This document shows, piece after piece, positions 26,128 to 36,611 of a stretch of 64,000 nucleotides of DNA. Made by a program: the position numbers and the translations under genes. The DNA comes from Inquilinus sp. Marseille-Q2685. GTDB taxonomy: Bacteria; Pseudomonadota; Alphaproteobacteria; DSM-16000; Inquilinaceae. The stretch lies in contig NZ_CAKAKL010000014.1 of the NCBI RefSeq assembly GCF_916619195.1, positions 61,280 to 125,279 on the forward strand. The letters are read 5' to 3'. Position 1 is the stretch's first letter. Every line of letters begins with the position of its first letter. The notes under the pieces were generated by a model. It was given only the letters and a program-made list of their open reading frames with translations, made no database searches and was not told where the DNA came from.

Positions 26128-26565
26128 TCAATGCTCGGCGGCGTCCGGCCCGAGCGAGCGCAGAAGGTCGACCAAGCGGCGGCGGACCGTCGCGTCCTCG
26201 ATCCGGTAATAGGCGCGAACCAGTTCCAGCGTCTCGCGGCTCGCCACCATCTCGGAGTCGTGCACCGGATGGGCCGAACCGTTCTGCGGGGCATCGGTCA
26301 TGCCTTCGAAGAAATAGCCGACCGGCACGTTGAGGATCTGCGTCAACTGGTGCAGCCGGCTGGCGCTGACGCGATTGGCGCCGCGCTCGTATTTCTGGAT
26401 CTGCTGGAACGATACGCCGAAGGCCGCAGCCAGCTTCTCCTGGCTCATCCCCAGAAGGGTCCGGCGCTGGCGCAGTCGGGCACCGACGTGGACATCCACC
26501 GGATCCGGGCCATCCTCCGTGATGGTCTTGCGCCGGCGCTGTCGGTCCGAGCCGCGGGTCGCCAT
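26128..26565 (-). CDS. Xre/Cro-type helix-turn-helix regulator (PraR/PhrR-like)
   Basis: The product has 145 aa from the ATG at 26565, preceded by AGGAGGAAG. Residues ~28-85 form a Cro-type HTH (GARLRQRRTLLGMSQEKLAA, SFQQIQKYERGANRVSASRL), then VPVGYFFEGM and a helical tail with ETLELVRAYYRI. This architecture is widespread in alphaproteobacteria; characterised members include Rhizobium PhrR/PraR-like regulators. Targets are unknown. It is a single gene with its own promoter region. Confidence 0.85.
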   Translation of the reverse strand: MATRGSDRQRRRKTITEDGPDPVDVHVGARLRQRRTLLGMSQEKLAAAFGVSFQQIQKYERGANRVSASRLHQLTQILNVPVGYFFEGMTDAPQNGSAHPVHDSEMVASRETLELVRAYYRIEDATVRRRLVDLLRSLGPDAAEH

Positions 26566-26735
26566 ACTGTTACTTCCTCCTGCGGGCCTCAGCCCGACAC
26601 CGACTACGATCGCGGACGATCGATCTGGTGCGGTCCCCCTGTTGCCGCAGTGTCGAACCCGGCCCGCCTCATACTATAGTATGTCGCGAGAAACCGGGCC
26701 GCAATACCCGCATAAGGCGATCTACACCGGCACGC

Positions 26736-28838
26736 TTAACCCGCACGCCCCAAGACGGGTTCCACCGCCTCGAGGTCCGGCAGCGGGATATGGCAGCGGA
26801 TGACGTGGCCGTCGGTGCCGGCGCGCTCGGGCGGCGCCTCGCTTTCGCAGATGCCGCCGAGCTTGCGCGGGCAGCGGGTGTGGAACGGGCAGCCCTGCGG
26901 CGGGTCCAGCGGGCTGGGCAGCGGTCCTTCCAGGATGATGCGCTTCTTCTCGATCGTCGGATCGGCCACCGGCACGGCGGCGAGCAGCGCTTCGGTATAG
27001 GGGTGGTAGGGCGGCTGGAAGACCGCGTCGGTCGTCCCTTGCTCCATGATCTGGCCGAGATACATCACCACCACCCGGTCGGCCAGATAGCGGACCACGC
27101 CGAGATCGTGGCTGATGAACAGCAGCGTGGTGCCGGAGCGGCGCTGGATGTCGACCAGGAGGCCGGTGACCGCGGCCTGGACCGAGACGTCGAGGGCAGA
27201 GACCGGCTCGTCCGCCACCACCATGGCCGGGGCGCCGGCAAAGGCGCGGGCGATGCCGACGCGCTGCTTCTGCCCGCCGGAGAGCTGGCGCGGCTTGCGG
27301 TCGATGAAGGCGCGCGGCAGCTTCACCAGGTCGAGCAGGCGCAGCACCTCCTCCTCCACCTCGCGCCGGCCCTTCTTGACCCCGAACTTGCGGATCACCC
27401 GGCCGATCTGCTGGCCCACCGTCATGCTGGGGTTCAGCGTGTCGTTCGGGTTCTGGAACACCATCTGCAGCGAGGACAGCAGCTTGGCGTCGCGCTGCTG
27501 CACCGGTTTGCGGCCGATATCGGTGCCGCGGAAGGAGACGGTGCCGTCGGTCGCCGTCTCCAGCCCCATCAGCACCCGGGCGAAGGTGGACTTGCCGCAG
27601 CCGCTCTCGCCGACGATGGCGACGGTCTGGCCGCCGCGGGCCTCGAAGCTGATCGCCTCGTTGGCGCGGACCCAGCGGGTGCGGTCGCTGCCGAGCAGCG
27701 CCGCGATCGAGCTGTCGTAGATCGGGTAATGCTTGCGCATCGCCGCGACCTCCAGCACCGGCTGGTCATTCGCGGCGGCGGCGACGGGCACGGCCTCGAC
27801 CGGCGCCGGGACCGGCGGCTTCGCCTCGATCTCCTCCCAGCGCAGGCAGCGCACGCCCCGGGTCTCGCTGGCCGGCAGCATCGGCACCGCCGCGGCGTCG
27901 CAGCGGCCGGGCTGGAAATGGTCGCAACGCGGCCCGAACCAGCAGCCCTGCGGCCGGGCCTGCGGCAGCGGCAGCTGGCCGCGGATCGGCACCAGCGGCC
28001 GGCTGGACTTGTCGCGCGCCGGGGTCGGGATGCAGCCGAACAGGCCCTGGGTGTAGGGGTGGCGCGGGGCGGCGAAGATCTGGTCGATCGTCCCCTCCTC
28101 CACCGCCTGGCCGGCATACATGACGCAGACCCGGTCGCAGGTCTCACGGATCAGCCCGAGATTGTGGCTGATGTAGATCATGGCCGTGCCGAGCGTCCGG
28201 CCGAGCTCGGCGATCAGGTCGACGATGCCGGCCTCGACCGTGACGTCGAGCGCGGTGGTCGGCTCGTCCAGCAGCAGCAGCGACGGGTTGGACAACAGCG
28301 CCATGGCGATGACCACGCGCTGCTGCTGGCCGCCCGAGATCTGGTGCGGATAGGCCTGCAGCACCCGGTCGGGATCGCCGAGCCGCACCCGGGCCAGCAT
28401 GTCGCGGGCCCGGGCCAGCGCCTGCTCCCGGGTGCAGCCGGGCTCGTGGCACAGCGGCACCTCGGCCAGCTGGTCGCCGATCCGCATCGCCGGGTTCAGC
28501 GCCGCCATCGGCTCCTGATAGACCATGGCGATCTCGGCGCCGCGGATCCGCCGCAGCTCCTCCTCCGACATCGCCAGCATGTCGCGCCCCCGGAACCGCA
28601 TCGAGCCGCCGGCGATCCGGCCGTTGCGGCCGAGATAGCGCATGATCGCCATCGCCACGGTCGACTTGCCGCAGCCGCTCTCGCCGACCAGACCGACGCA
28701 TTCGCCGGGGCGGACGGTGAGCGAGAAGTCGACCACGGCCGGGATCTCGGCGGCGCGGGTGAGGTAGGAGATCGACAGCCGGTCGATCTCCAGGATCGGG
28801 GTGGTGGCGTCGCGCGGCGGGATCAGCTCGACGGCCAT
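26736..28838 (-). CDS. Dipeptide/oligopeptide ABC transporter, fused double ATPase
   Basis: The product has 700 aa with two complete ABC modules. The first has Walker [13 protein letters not shown], signature SGGQQQR and DEPTTALD; the second has [19 protein letters not shown] and DEPVSALD. Each ends in an oligopeptide-transporter C-terminal motif with paired cysteines ([20 protein letters not shown]). The fusion corresponds to DppD plus DppF. It is the last gene of an SBP-permease-permease-ATPase operon (32419 to 26736) with gaps of 4-76 bases. The substrate is probably a peptide, but opine-, nickel- or glycoside-specific members also exist. Confidence 0.92.
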   Translation of the reverse strand: MAVELIPPRDATTPILEIDRLSISYLTRAAEIPAVVDFSLTVRPGECVGLVGESGCGKSTVAMAIMRYLGRNGRIAGGSMRFRGRDMLAMSEEELRRIRGAEIAMVYQEPMAALNPAMRIGDQLAEVPLCHEPGCTREQALARARDMLARVRLGDPDRVLQAYPHQISGGQQQRVVIAMALLSNPSLLLLDEPTTALDVTVEAGIVDLIAELGRTLGTAMIYISHNLGLIRETCDRVCVMYAGQAVEEGTIDQIFAAPRHPYTQGLFGCIPTPARDKSSRPLVPIRGQLPLPQARPQGCWFGPRCDHFQPGRCDAAAVPMLPASETRGVRCLRWEEIEAKPPVPAPVEAVPVAAAANDQPVLEVAAMRKHYPIYDSSIAALLGSDRTRWVRANEAISFEARGGQTVAIVGESGCGKSTFARVLMGLETATDGTVSFRGTDIGRKPVQQRDAKLLSSLQMVFQNPNDTLNPSMTVGQQIGRVIRKFGVKKGRREVEEEVLRLLDLVKLPRAFIDRKPRQLSGGQKQRVGIARAFAGAPAMVVADEPVSALDVSVQAAVTGLLVDIQRRSGTTLLFISHDLGVVRYLADRVVVMYLGQIMEQGTTDAVFQPPYHPYTEALLAAVPVADPTIEKKRIILEGPLPSPLDPPQGCPFHTRCPRKLGGICESEAPPERAGTDGHVIRCHIPLPDLEAVEPVLGRAG

Positions 28839-28842
28839 GCCC

Positions 28843-29733
28843 TCAATCCTTCAATGAGATCTCGCGCAGACCGTCGGCCAGCAGGTTCAGGCCGAGGACC
28901 AGCGACGAGATGGCGATGCAGGGGAAGACCGTCATCCAGGGCGCGAAGGCGGCCATGGCGCGGGTCTCGTTGACCATGCCGCCCCAGTCCGGGTCGGGCG
29001 GCGGCAGGCCGAGGCCGAGGAAGCCCAGCACGCCGATGGTGATGATGGTGTAGCCGAGGCGCAGGCAGGCATCGACGATCAGCGGCCCACGCGCATTCGG
29101 CAGGATCTCGACGAACATGATGTAGAGCGAGGATTCGCCGCGGGTCTGGGCCGCGGCGACGTAGTCGCGGTTGCGCAGGTCCAGCGTCAGGCCGCGGACG
29201 ATGCGCATGATGCCGGGGGCGCTGGCGCAGGTGACCGCCAGCACGATGTTGATGCCGGACGGGCCGAAGGTGGTGATGATGACGACGTAGAGCACCAGGA
29301 TCGGGAAGGACAGGATGATGTCGCCGATCCGGCTCAGCACGTCGTCCCACAGCCCGCGCTTGTAGCCGGCCAGAAGCCCCATGGTGACGCCGAGCGCATA
29401 GGCGCAGGCGGTGGCCAGGGGCGCATAGATCAGCACCCGGCGCGCGCCCCAGATCACCCGGCTGAGGATGTCGCGGCCGAGCTGGTCGGTGCCCAGCCAG
29501 AACACCCCGCCGTCCGGCGCCACGGTGCCGGGCGGCTTGAACGGCAGCAGGTTCTGGTTCGGCGGGAACGGCGCGATCACCGGCGCCAGCAGCGCCACCG
29601 CGATCCAGAACAGCACGATCAGGACGCCGACCAGACCGACCCCGCTTTCGCGCAGCAGCAGCACCGAGCGCAGCGCGCGGAGGACCGGGGTGCGGCCCCG
29701 CGAGGATGGGGGCGGCCGCGAGATCTCGGCCAT
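28843..29733 (-). CDS. Peptide ABC transporter permease, DppC type
   Basis: The product has 296 aa from the ATG at 29733, after GAGGGG. It has about six membrane segments, an N-terminal DppC-like region, WLGTDQLGRDILSRVIWGAR, and the cytoplasmic EAA loop around RNRDYVAAAQTRGESSLYIM. It pairs with the DppB-type permease upstream and ends 4 bases before the ATPase gene. Confidence 0.9.
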   Translation of the reverse strand: MAEISRPPPSSRGRTPVLRALRSVLLLRESGVGLVGVLIVLFWIAVALLAPVIAPFPPNQNLLPFKPPGTVAPDGGVFWLGTDQLGRDILSRVIWGARRVLIYAPLATACAYALGVTMGLLAGYKRGLWDDVLSRIGDIILSFPILVLYVVIITTFGPSGINIVLAVTCASAPGIMRIVRGLTLDLRNRDYVAAAQTRGESSLYIMFVEILPNARGPLIVDACLRLGYTIITIGVLGFLGLGLPPPDPDWGGMVNETRAMAAFAPWMTVFPCIAISSLVLGLNLLADGLREISLKD

Positions 29734-29742
29734 TCCGACCCC

Positions 29743-30675
29743 TCAGGTGAAGCGGATGCGCGGGTTGAGGTAGGTGTAGCCGACATCGGCGATGGTCTGG
29801 GTCGCCACGGCGACGAAGACCGAGACCATGGCGCAGGCCTGGATCAGGTAGATGTCCTGGTTCAGCGAGGCTTCGAGCAAGAGGGCGCCGAAGCCCTTGT
29901 AGCCGAAGAAGGCCTCGACCACGATCACGCCGGAGAGCAGCCAGTTGATCTGCAGCACGATCACGGTGAACGGCGCGATCAGGGCGTTGCGCAAGGCGTG
30001 GCGCAGGATCACCCGCTTGTAGGGGATGCCCTTCAGCACCGCGGTGCGGATATAGGGGCTCTGCATCACCTCGGCCATCGAGGCGCGCATCATCCGGGTG
30101 ACGTAGCCGAAATCGTACAGCACCAGCACCGCGACCGGCATCACCAGCTGCAGCACGTCGAAGCCCTGGCTCATGCCGCTGGTCCCCGGCAGCCACTTCA
30201 GGACCAGGACGAAGAGGAAGGACAGGAAGGTCGCCGAGGCGAATTCCGGGATCGAGGTGGTGACGATCGACAACACCGAGATGGTGCGGTCGGTGCCCGA
30301 GCCCTCGCGCATGCCGGCGAGGACGCCGAGCACGACCGAGACCGGCACCATGATCAGGAAGACGCAGGCGGCGAGGATCGCGGTGTTCTGCAGCCGGGGC
30401 CACAGCACGTCGGCGACCGGGGTCTTGAAGCGCAGGGAATCGCCGAACTCGCCGCTCGCCATGCGGCCGAGCCAGGCGAGGTAGCGCTCGTACCACGGCG
30501 CGAAATAGCCGTGCGCCTCGAGCCACAGGCGCCGCTGCTCCTCTGAGCTGTAGGGGCCGAGGACCTTCACCGCCACGGCCGACCCGTTGACCTCCAGGAG
30601 GAGGAAGACCAGCAGCGACACCGCCAGCATGGTCAGCACCATGAAGAAGGCGCGCTTGGCGAGGAAGATCAGCAT
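29743..30675 (-). CDS. Peptide ABC transporter permease, DppB type
   Basis: The product has 310 aa from the ATG at 30675. The N-terminus MLIFLAKRAFFMVLTMLAVS is the typical first membrane helix; LAWLGRMASGEFGDSLRFKT and the EAA loop (YIRTAVLKGIPYKRVILRHA) mark DppB-type permeases. It lies between the binding-protein gene and the DppC-type permease in the same operon. Confidence 0.9.
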   Translation of the reverse strand: MLIFLAKRAFFMVLTMLAVSLLVFLLLEVNGSAVAVKVLGPYSSEEQRRLWLEAHGYFAPWYERYLAWLGRMASGEFGDSLRFKTPVADVLWPRLQNTAILAACVFLIMVPVSVVLGVLAGMREGSGTDRTISVLSIVTTSIPEFASATFLSFLFVLVLKWLPGTSGMSQGFDVLQLVMPVAVLVLYDFGYVTRMMRASMAEVMQSPYIRTAVLKGIPYKRVILRHALRNALIAPFTVIVLQINWLLSGVIVVEAFFGYKGFGALLLEASLNQDIYLIQACAMVSVFVAVATQTIADVGYTYLNPRIRFT

Positions 30676-30751
30676 CGCCTCACTACCTCCCCCCGCTTGC
30701 CGGCCCGGGGACGCGTGACGCGCCCCCGTCCGACACCTCTGGCCTGCATCC

Positions 30752-32419
30752 TCACGCCGACAGCCACACCTTGTCGAAATACATCTCGCGGGCGAAGTGG
30801 TAGGCGAAGCCCTGCACCTTGTCCGTGCTGGCGGTATAGATCTTGAGCCAGAACGGGATGATGGTGATGGCGTCGTCCTGCAGCATCTGCTCGATCTGCT
30901 TCACGATCTCCTTGCGCTTCGGCACGTCGATCGTGGCCTGCGCCTGGTTCAGGAGCTTCTCGAACTCCGGGTTGTCGTAGCCGGTCTCGTTCCAGGACGC
31001 GCCCTTGCGGTAGGCGACGTCGAGCACCTGCACGCCAAGCGGCCGGGTGGTCCACTGCGTCACGCTGAACGGCCAGGCGGTCCAGCGGTCCCAATAGGTG
31101 CCGCCGGGCAGGATGTTGACCTTCAGGTTGATGCCGGCCGGCTTCACCATCTCGGACAGCACCACGCCGATCTGGCCTTCCCATTTCGGGTCGTCGACGC
31201 AGTTGATCTCGATGTCGAGGCCGTTCGGGTGGCCGGCCTCGGCCAGCAGCTTCTTCGCTTTCTCGTAGTCCTGCTTCATCGGGCCGAGATCGGTGTATTC
31301 CGGATGGATCGGCGCGACGTGGAAGTCCTGTCCGGCGATGCCGAGGCCCTGATAGGCCAGTTGCAGCAGCCGGTCGTGGTCGATGCAGGCCTGCACCGCC
31401 TGGCGGATCCGCTTGTCGTCGAACGGCTTCTCGGTCACCCGCATGCGGGCGACGCCGACGATCGCCGTGTCCTTGTCGTAGACCTTGACCTGCGGGTTGG
31501 CCTGGTAGCCGGGCAGCAGGTTGGGGTCGAGCTTGTACAGGAGGTCGACCTGGCCCGAGGACAGGGCCGCCAGCTCCGCCGCCGGGTCGGCGCCGAGATC
31601 GATGAACTGCAGCTCGTCGATATAGGGCTCGCCGCCCCAGTAATCGGCCTTCTTGGTGTACACCGCGCGCTGGCCGACCACGTATTCCTTCAGGTTGAAC
31701 GGGCCGGTGCCGATCGGGTGCTTGATCAGGTTGGCTTCGAACTTGGTGGCGAAGTCGCGATGGGTGATCAGCGCCGGATAGTCGCCCAGGCTCTCGGGGA
31801 AGGAGAGCATGGCGTTCTGGAAGTGGAAGCGGACCGTGTGGTCGTCCACCCGCTCCAGCGCGTTCGGCGCGATCTTGATGGTGTCGCCTTCCTTCACCGT
31901 CAGGCCGCTGAACCGGCCCTGGTTGGAGGAGCCGGTCTTGCTGTCGAGCCAGCGCTCGAAGGTCTTGATCACGTCATCGGCGTTGAAGTCGTCGCCGTTG
32001 CTCCACTTCACCCCCTTGCGGAGCGACAGCGTCCACACCGTGACGTCGTCATTCGCCGTCCACTTCTCGGCCAAGTGGGGATGGGAGAGGTTGTCGGTGC
32101 CGATCCGCACCAGCGGCTCGATCAGCTGCCGCGCGGAATTTCCCTTCTCCGACCAGTCGTAGATCGCCGGGTCGCTGGCATCCATGACGAAGATGCCGAT
32201 CCGCAGCGTGCCGCCCTTGCGCGGCGTCTCCTGCGCCGCCGCCTGCGGCACGATCGGGTCGCCGGTCAGCACCGAGGCCACGGAATACGCGGTCGGGATC
32301 GCCAGGCCGAGCAGCACGGATGTGCGCAGGAATTCGCGCCGGTCGACCCGGCCGTCGCGCAGATCCTCGGCCAGCTTCGGAATCGCGACGTGAACCTTCC
32401 CCAGATCCTTGATGTCCAT
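30752..32419 (-). CDS. Family 5 extracellular solute-binding protein with Tat signal
   Basis: The product has 555 aa from the ATG at 32419, 7 bases after GGGAG; an upstream open frame to 32626 is not used. A twin-arginine signal ([15 protein letters not shown]) is followed by the family 5 fold: [41 protein letters not shown] and [13 protein letters not shown]. It binds peptides or similar ligands in the periplasm for the permeases downstream. Tat export of a family 5 binding protein is less common than Sec export. It is the first gene of the operon. Confidence 0.9.
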   Translation of the reverse strand: MDIKDLGKVHVAIPKLAEDLRDGRVDRREFLRTSVLLGLAIPTAYSVASVLTGDPIVPQAAAQETPRKGGTLRIGIFVMDASDPAIYDWSEKGNSARQLIEPLVRIGTDNLSHPHLAEKWTANDDVTVWTLSLRKGVKWSNGDDFNADDVIKTFERWLDSKTGSSNQGRFSGLTVKEGDTIKIAPNALERVDDHTVRFHFQNAMLSFPESLGDYPALITHRDFATKFEANLIKHPIGTGPFNLKEYVVGQRAVYTKKADYWGGEPYIDELQFIDLGADPAAELAALSSGQVDLLYKLDPNLLPGYQANPQVKVYDKDTAIVGVARMRVTEKPFDDKRIRQAVQACIDHDRLLQLAYQGLGIAGQDFHVAPIHPEYTDLGPMKQDYEKAKKLLAEAGHPNGLDIEINCVDDPKWEGQIGVVLSEMVKPAGINLKVNILPGGTYWDRWTAWPFSVTQWTTRPLGVQVLDVAYRKGASWNETGYDNPEFEKLLNQAQATIDVPKRKEIVKQIEQMLQDDAITIIPFWLKIYTASTDKVQGFAYHFAREMYFDKVWLSA

Positions 32420-32726
32420 CAGGCTCTCCCTGTCGAGACGCTTGGAACCACCCTGTGGCGGCGCCGGCTTTCTTGAATTTCCGAAGCCTCGGCCCGCAAC
32501 CAAGGCCATTAGACGGCCCGTGGGCCATCCCTTTGTTTCCCCTGGCGACAACGAAGCGCCCGTCCGCGACATCGCAGCCCGCCGGGCCCGATGGGAAGTA
32601 TCGCGACCGCGGCGCCGCCGCGTCAAACCCTAATCCCCGTCCCGCCTGCGGCGCGCGGCGCCGTGGCGCCCGGCCGTCGCCGCCGCTATGGTCCCCGCGT
32701 CGCCCGCCGCGCAGGAGTGAACGAGA
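32420..32726. other. Divergent promoter region between the peptide ABC operon and the Nudix gene
   Basis: These 307 bases have no supported gene. They must hold the start signals of the ABC operon (minus) and the Nudix gene (plus). No clear palindrome or consensus promoter could be picked out. Confidence 0.4.
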
Positions 32727-33362
32727 GTGGCCTTCGACAATGACGCCGATGTCGAGCTGATCGAGCGGCGGACCGACTATGCCGGCTTCTTCCGGCTGGA
32801 CCGGCTGCAGTTGCGCCACCGCCGCTTCGACGGCGGCTGGACCGAGCCGCTGACGCGCGAACTGGTGCTGCGCCGCCCGGCCGTCGGCCTGCTGCCCTAC
32901 GACCCGGTCGCCGACCGGGTGGTGCTGCTGGAGCAGTTCCGGCTGGGCGCCTGGATCGCCGACCGGCCGGCCTGGATGGTCGAAATCCCGGCCGGCCTGA
33001 TCGATGCCGACGAGGCGCCGGAGCATTCCGCCGCCCGCGAGACGCAGGAGGAGACCGGCCTGGCCGTGGCCGACCTGCTGCCGATCGGCGAATTCGCCAC
33101 CAGCCCGGGCGGTTTCAACGAATGGGTCAGCCTGTTCTGCGGCCGTGTCGAGGCGCCGGCCGAGCGCAGCCTGCACGGGCTGGCGACCGAGCAGGAGGAC
33201 ATCCGCATCCTGCCGATGCCGGCTGACGAGGCCCTGGCGCTGCTGGCGGAGGGCCGGATCCAGAACGCCATCACCCTGATCGCGCTGCAATGGTTCGCAC
33301 TGAACCGGGAGTCGCTGCGCCGCCGCTGGGCGTCGCTTGAAGCCGCCAATGGCGCCCTCTAA
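32727..33362 (+). CDS. Nudix hydrolase, ADP-ribose pyrophosphatase-like
   Basis: The product has 211 aa from a GTG at 32727, with AGGAG 10 bases upstream. The Nudix box is complete: GLIDADEAPEHSAARETQEE with TGL following (G-x5-E-x7-REUXEEXGU). LVLRRPAVGLLPYDP and FATSPGGFNEWVSLFCG are typical of ADP-ribose/NudF-type enzymes, which cleave ADP-sugars. It is 39 bases ahead of the cysteine synthase operon and may be part of the same transcript. Confidence 0.88.
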   Translation: MAFDNDADVELIERRTDYAGFFRLDRLQLRHRRFDGGWTEPLTRELVLRRPAVGLLPYDPVADRVVLLEQFRLGAWIADRPAWMVEIPAGLIDADEAPEHSAARETQEETGLAVADLLPIGEFATSPGGFNEWVSLFCGRVEAPAERSLHGLATEQEDIRILPMPADEALALLAEGRIQNAITLIALQWFALNRESLRRRWASLEAANGAL

Positions 33363-33401
33363 GGTCTCCGGGGACGCCTGATCCGAGAACTGGGACCGAG
33401 C

Positions 33402-34430
33402 ATGAGCGACACGCCTTCCCGCCAGATCGTCGACGGCTTTGTCGGCGCGATCGGCAACACGCCGCTGATCCGCCTCGCCCGCCTGTCGGAGGAGACGGGC
33501 TGCGAGATCCTGGGCAAGGCGGAGTTCCTGAACCCCGGCGGCTCGGTCAAGGACCGGGCGGCGCTGGCGATCATCCGCGACGCCGAAGCGCGGGGCACGC
33601 TGCGGCCCGGCGGCACGATCGTCGAGGGCACGGCCGGCAACACCGGCATCGGCCTGGCGCTGGTCGGCCGGGCGCTGGGCTATCGCAGCGTCATCGTCCT
33701 GCCGCGGACCCAGAGCCAGGAGAAGAAGGATGCGATCCGCCTGGCCGGCGCCAGGCTGGTCGAGGTCGATGCCGTTCCCTACAAGGACCCGAACAACTAC
33801 GTCCGCTACTCGGAGCGCCTGGCGGCCGAGCTGGCGCAGAGCGAGCCGAACGGCGCGATCTGGGCCAACCAGTTCGACAACGTCGCCAACCGCGACGGCC
33901 ATTACCGCACCACCGGGCCGGAGATCTGGGAGCAGACGGGCGGCCGGATCGACGGCTTCACCTGCGCCGTCGGCACCGGCGGCACGCTGGCCGGCGTCGC
34001 CCTGGCGCTGAAGGAGCGCGACCCGAAGGTGCAGATCGCGCTGACCGACCCGCTGGGGGCGGCGCTGTACAACTGGTACGAGCATGGCGAGCTGAAGGCC
34101 GAAGGCAGCTCGATCACCGAGGGCATCGGCCAGGGCCGGGTGACCAAGAACCTCGAGGGCATGCCGCTCGACTGGGCGCAGCAGGCGACCGACGAGGAGG
34201 CGCTGCGGATCCTGTTCGGCCTGGCCCGGGACGAAGGGCTGCTGCTGGGCGGGTCGACCGGCATCAATCTGGCCGGCGCGGTGAAGATGGCGCGGCGGAT
34301 GGGGCCGGGCCACACCATCGTCACCATCCTGGCCGACCACGGCAGCCGCTATCAGTCGAAGCTCTACAACCCGGACTTCCTGCGCGAGAAGGGATTGCCG
34401 GAACCCGACTGGCTGGAGACCAGCGCATGA
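33402..34430 (+). CDS. cysK: Cysteine synthase (O-acetylserine sulfhydrylase)
   Basis: The product has 342 aa. IGNTPLIRLARLSEETGC, the PLP Lys in LNPGGSVKDRAA, EGTAGNTGIGLALVG and the phosphate-binding GTGGTLAGVA are canonical for the family. It makes cysteine from O-acetylserine and sulfide. It is followed by AlaX, a mercaptopyruvate sulfurtransferase and a GNAT, each overlapping the preceding stop by ATGA, so a tightly coupled sulfur-related operon is likely. It could alternatively be a cystathionine- or other OASS-like paralogue. Confidence 0.88.
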   Translation: MSDTPSRQIVDGFVGAIGNTPLIRLARLSEETGCEILGKAEFLNPGGSVKDRAALAIIRDAEARGTLRPGGTIVEGTAGNTGIGLALVGRALGYRSVIVLPRTQSQEKKDAIRLAGARLVEVDAVPYKDPNNYVRYSERLAAELAQSEPNGAIWANQFDNVANRDGHYRTTGPEIWEQTGGRIDGFTCAVGTGGTLAGVALALKERDPKVQIALTDPLGAALYNWYEHGELKAEGSSITEGIGQGRVTKNLEGMPLDWAQQATDEEALRILFGLARDEGLLLGGSTGINLAGAVKMARRMGPGHTIVTILADHGSRYQSKLYNPDFLREKGLPEPDWLETSA

Positions 34431-35152
34431 CCGAATTGCTGTTCCGCGACGACGCCTATGCCAGCGGCGCGACCGCCATCGTGGTCGACGCGACGCCGGA
34501 GGGCATCGTCCTGGACCGGACCGTGTTCTACGCCACCGCCGGCGGCCAGCCGGGCGACACCGGCGCCATCCGCTGGGCCGGAGGCGAGATCGCCGTGGCC
34601 GACACCCGCAAGGGGGCGATGCCCGACGAGATCCGCCATCTCGCCGCCGACGGCACCGCCCTGCCCGCTCCCGGCACGCCGGTCGAGCTGGCGCTGGACT
34701 GGGAGCGGCGCTACCGCCACATGCGGATGCACACGGCCCTGCACCTGCTGTGCGTCGCGGTTCCCGGCGACGTCACCGGCGGGCAGATCGGCGCCGAGCG
34801 CAGCCGGCTGGACTTCAACCTGCCGGGCGACGCGCTGGACGCCGCGGCGATCACCGCCCGGCTGAACGAGCTGGTCGCGGCCGCCCTGCCGATCGAGACC
34901 GAGTGGATCACCGACGAGGAGCTGGCGGCGCGGCCGGAGCTGGTGCGCACCATGTCGGTCAAGCCGCCGAGCGGCTTCGGGCGGGTGCGGCTGGTGCGGA
35001 TCGGCGACGCCGCCGCCCCGGTCGACCTGCAGCCCTGCGGCGGCACCCATGTCCGCAACACGGCGGAGATCGGCCCCCTCGCGGTCGCCAAGATCGAGAA
35101 CAAGGGCAAGCAGAACCGCCGGGTCGTCCTCACCTTCGCAGGCGAAGCATGA
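34427..35152 (+). CDS. Alanyl-tRNA editing protein AlaX
   Basis: The product has 241 aa. It carries the AlaRS editing-domain zinc ligands HMRMHTALHLL and CGGTHV, and the N-terminal FYATAGGQPGDTG. Free AlaX proteins deacylate mischarged tRNA-Ala (Ser or Gly). The start overlaps the cysK stop by ATGA. A link between cysteine/serine metabolism and editing of Ser-tRNA-Ala is a plausible reason for the pairing (inference). Confidence 0.9.
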   Translation: MTELLFRDDAYASGATAIVVDATPEGIVLDRTVFYATAGGQPGDTGAIRWAGGEIAVADTRKGAMPDEIRHLAADGTALPAPGTPVELALDWERRYRHMRMHTALHLLCVAVPGDVTGGQIGAERSRLDFNLPGDALDAAAITARLNELVAAALPIETEWITDEELAARPELVRTMSVKPPSGFGRVRLVRIGDAAAPVDLQPCGGTHVRNTAEIGPLAVAKIENKGKQNRRVVLTFAGEA

Positions 35153-36009
35153 ACACCATCGTCTCCACCGCCTGGCTGGCCGACCATCTCGACGACCCGG
35201 ACGTCCGCGTCGTCGACGCCACCTACCACCTGCCCGGCACCAACCGCGACGCCGCGGCGGAGTTCGCCGAGGCCCATATCCCAGGCGCGGTGTTCTTCGA
35301 CGTCGACGATATCGCGGCGCCGGAAAGCAAGGCGCCTGGGGGCCTGCCGCATATGCTGCCGCCGCCGAAGCTGTTCGCGGAGCGGATGGCCGCGCTGGGC
35401 ATCGGCAATGACAGCTTCGTGGTCTGCTACGACGTGCACGGGCTGATGAGCGCGGCCCGCGCCTGGTGGATGCTGCGCGCCTTCGGCCATGACGGCGTGG
35501 CGGTGCTGGATGGAGGATTGCCGGCCTGGAAGGCGGAGGGCCGGCCACTGGAAAGCGGCATTTCCACCCCCGCCCCGGCGCGCTTCACCCCACATCCGCG
35601 GCCGGCGCTGGTGCGCAGCAAGGCCGAGATCCTGGCCGGCCGGGTCGGCGCCGTGGTCGACGCCCGGGCGAGCGAGCGCTTCGAGGGCACGGCGCCGGAG
35701 CCGCGGCCCGGCCTGCGCGGCGGCCATATACCGGGCGCCCTCAACCTGCCTTTCGGCGAGCTGCTGGATCCGGCGAGCAAGACCCTGCTGCCGCCCGAGG
35801 AGATCGCCGCGCGCTTCGCCGCCGCGGGCCTGCCGGAGAGCGGGCCGGTGACGGCGAGTTGCGGCAGCGGCATCACCGCCTGCGTCCTGGCCCTCGGCCT
35901 GCACCGAATCGGCCGCGAGGACGCGGCGGTCTATGACGGATCCTGGGCCGAATGGGGCATGCCGGGGGACACGCCGGTCGAGACCGGCCCGGCGCGGAAG
36001 CCATCATGA
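35149..36009 (+). CDS. sseA: 3-mercaptopyruvate sulfurtransferase
   Basis: The product has 286 aa with two rhodanese domains. The first is inactive (VVCYDVHGLMSAARAWWMLR has no active Cys at the loop apex). The second has the active Cys in TASCGSGITACVLALG, the CGSGVT-type loop that separates mercaptopyruvate sulfurtransferases from thiosulfate ones. It moves sulfur from 3-mercaptopyruvate, a cysteine breakdown product. Its ATG overlaps the AlaX stop (ATGA). Confidence 0.9.
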   Translation: MNTIVSTAWLADHLDDPDVRVVDATYHLPGTNRDAAAEFAEAHIPGAVFFDVDDIAAPESKAPGGLPHMLPPPKLFAERMAALGIGNDSFVVCYDVHGLMSAARAWWMLRAFGHDGVAVLDGGLPAWKAEGRPLESGISTPAPARFTPHPRPALVRSKAEILAGRVGAVVDARASERFEGTAPEPRPGLRGGHIPGALNLPFGELLDPASKTLLPPEEIAARFAAAGLPESGPVTASCGSGITACVLALGLHRIGREDAAVYDGSWAEWGMPGDTPVETGPARKPS

Positions 36010-36587
36010 GCGCCGCGGCCGTCCCGGAGCTGACGGTCACCGTCACCCAGCTGGAGATGACGGCCAGGCCGTGGCGCCCGCCGCCGCCCCCGCCGCTGGC
36101 CCGGCACCTGCTGATGCGGGCCGAGCCGGCGACCGTGTCCTTCTACCGCTATCTCTACGACACGGTCGGCGCCAACTGGCTGTGGACCGACCGGAGGGAG
36201 TGGGACGACGACAAGCTGGCCGCCCGGCTGAACGACGAGCGTACCGGCGTCTATGTGCTGTACCTCGACGGCACGCCCGCCGGCTTCGGCGAGCTGTTCC
36301 AGGCCAACGCCGAGACCACCGATCTCGCTTATTTCGGGCTGATCCCGGAGTTCATCGGCCGCCGGCTGGGACCGTTCCTGCTGTGGTCGCTGATCGACCT
36401 CGCCTGGGCGCGGCCGATCCGGCGGATGACGGTCGACACCTGCACGCTGGACCACCCGAAGGCGCTGGCACATTACCAGCGCGCCGGCTTCGTCCCCTAT
36501 GCGCAGCGGGTGGTGCGCAAGCCCGACCCCCGCCTCAGCGGATTGCTACCGCGGACGGCTGCGCCGCACATCCCTCTGGCGACCTGA
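36006..36587 (+). CDS. GNAT family N-acetyltransferase
   Basis: The product has 193 aa from the ATG at 36006, overlapping the sulfurtransferase stop by ATGA. It has the GNAT beta-alpha pattern: YVLYLDGTPAGFGELFQ, DLAYFGLIPEFIGRRLGPFL (acetyl-CoA loop region) and HPKALAHYQRAGFVPY. The N-terminus contains a polyproline run (RPPPPPPLAR). The acceptor is unknown. It is the last gene of the cysK operon and converges on porin 1 with a 24-base gap. Confidence 0.85.
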   Translation: MSAAAVPELTVTVTQLEMTARPWRPPPPPPLARHLLMRAEPATVSFYRYLYDTVGANWLWTDRREWDDDKLAARLNDERTGVYVLYLDGTPAGFGELFQANAETTDLAYFGLIPEFIGRRLGPFLLWSLIDLAWARPIRRMTVDTCTLDHPKALAHYQRAGFVPYAQRVVRKPDPRLSGLLPRTAAPHIPLAT

Positions 36588-36611
36588 GCCGGGACGTGCG
36601 GCACCCCAGGG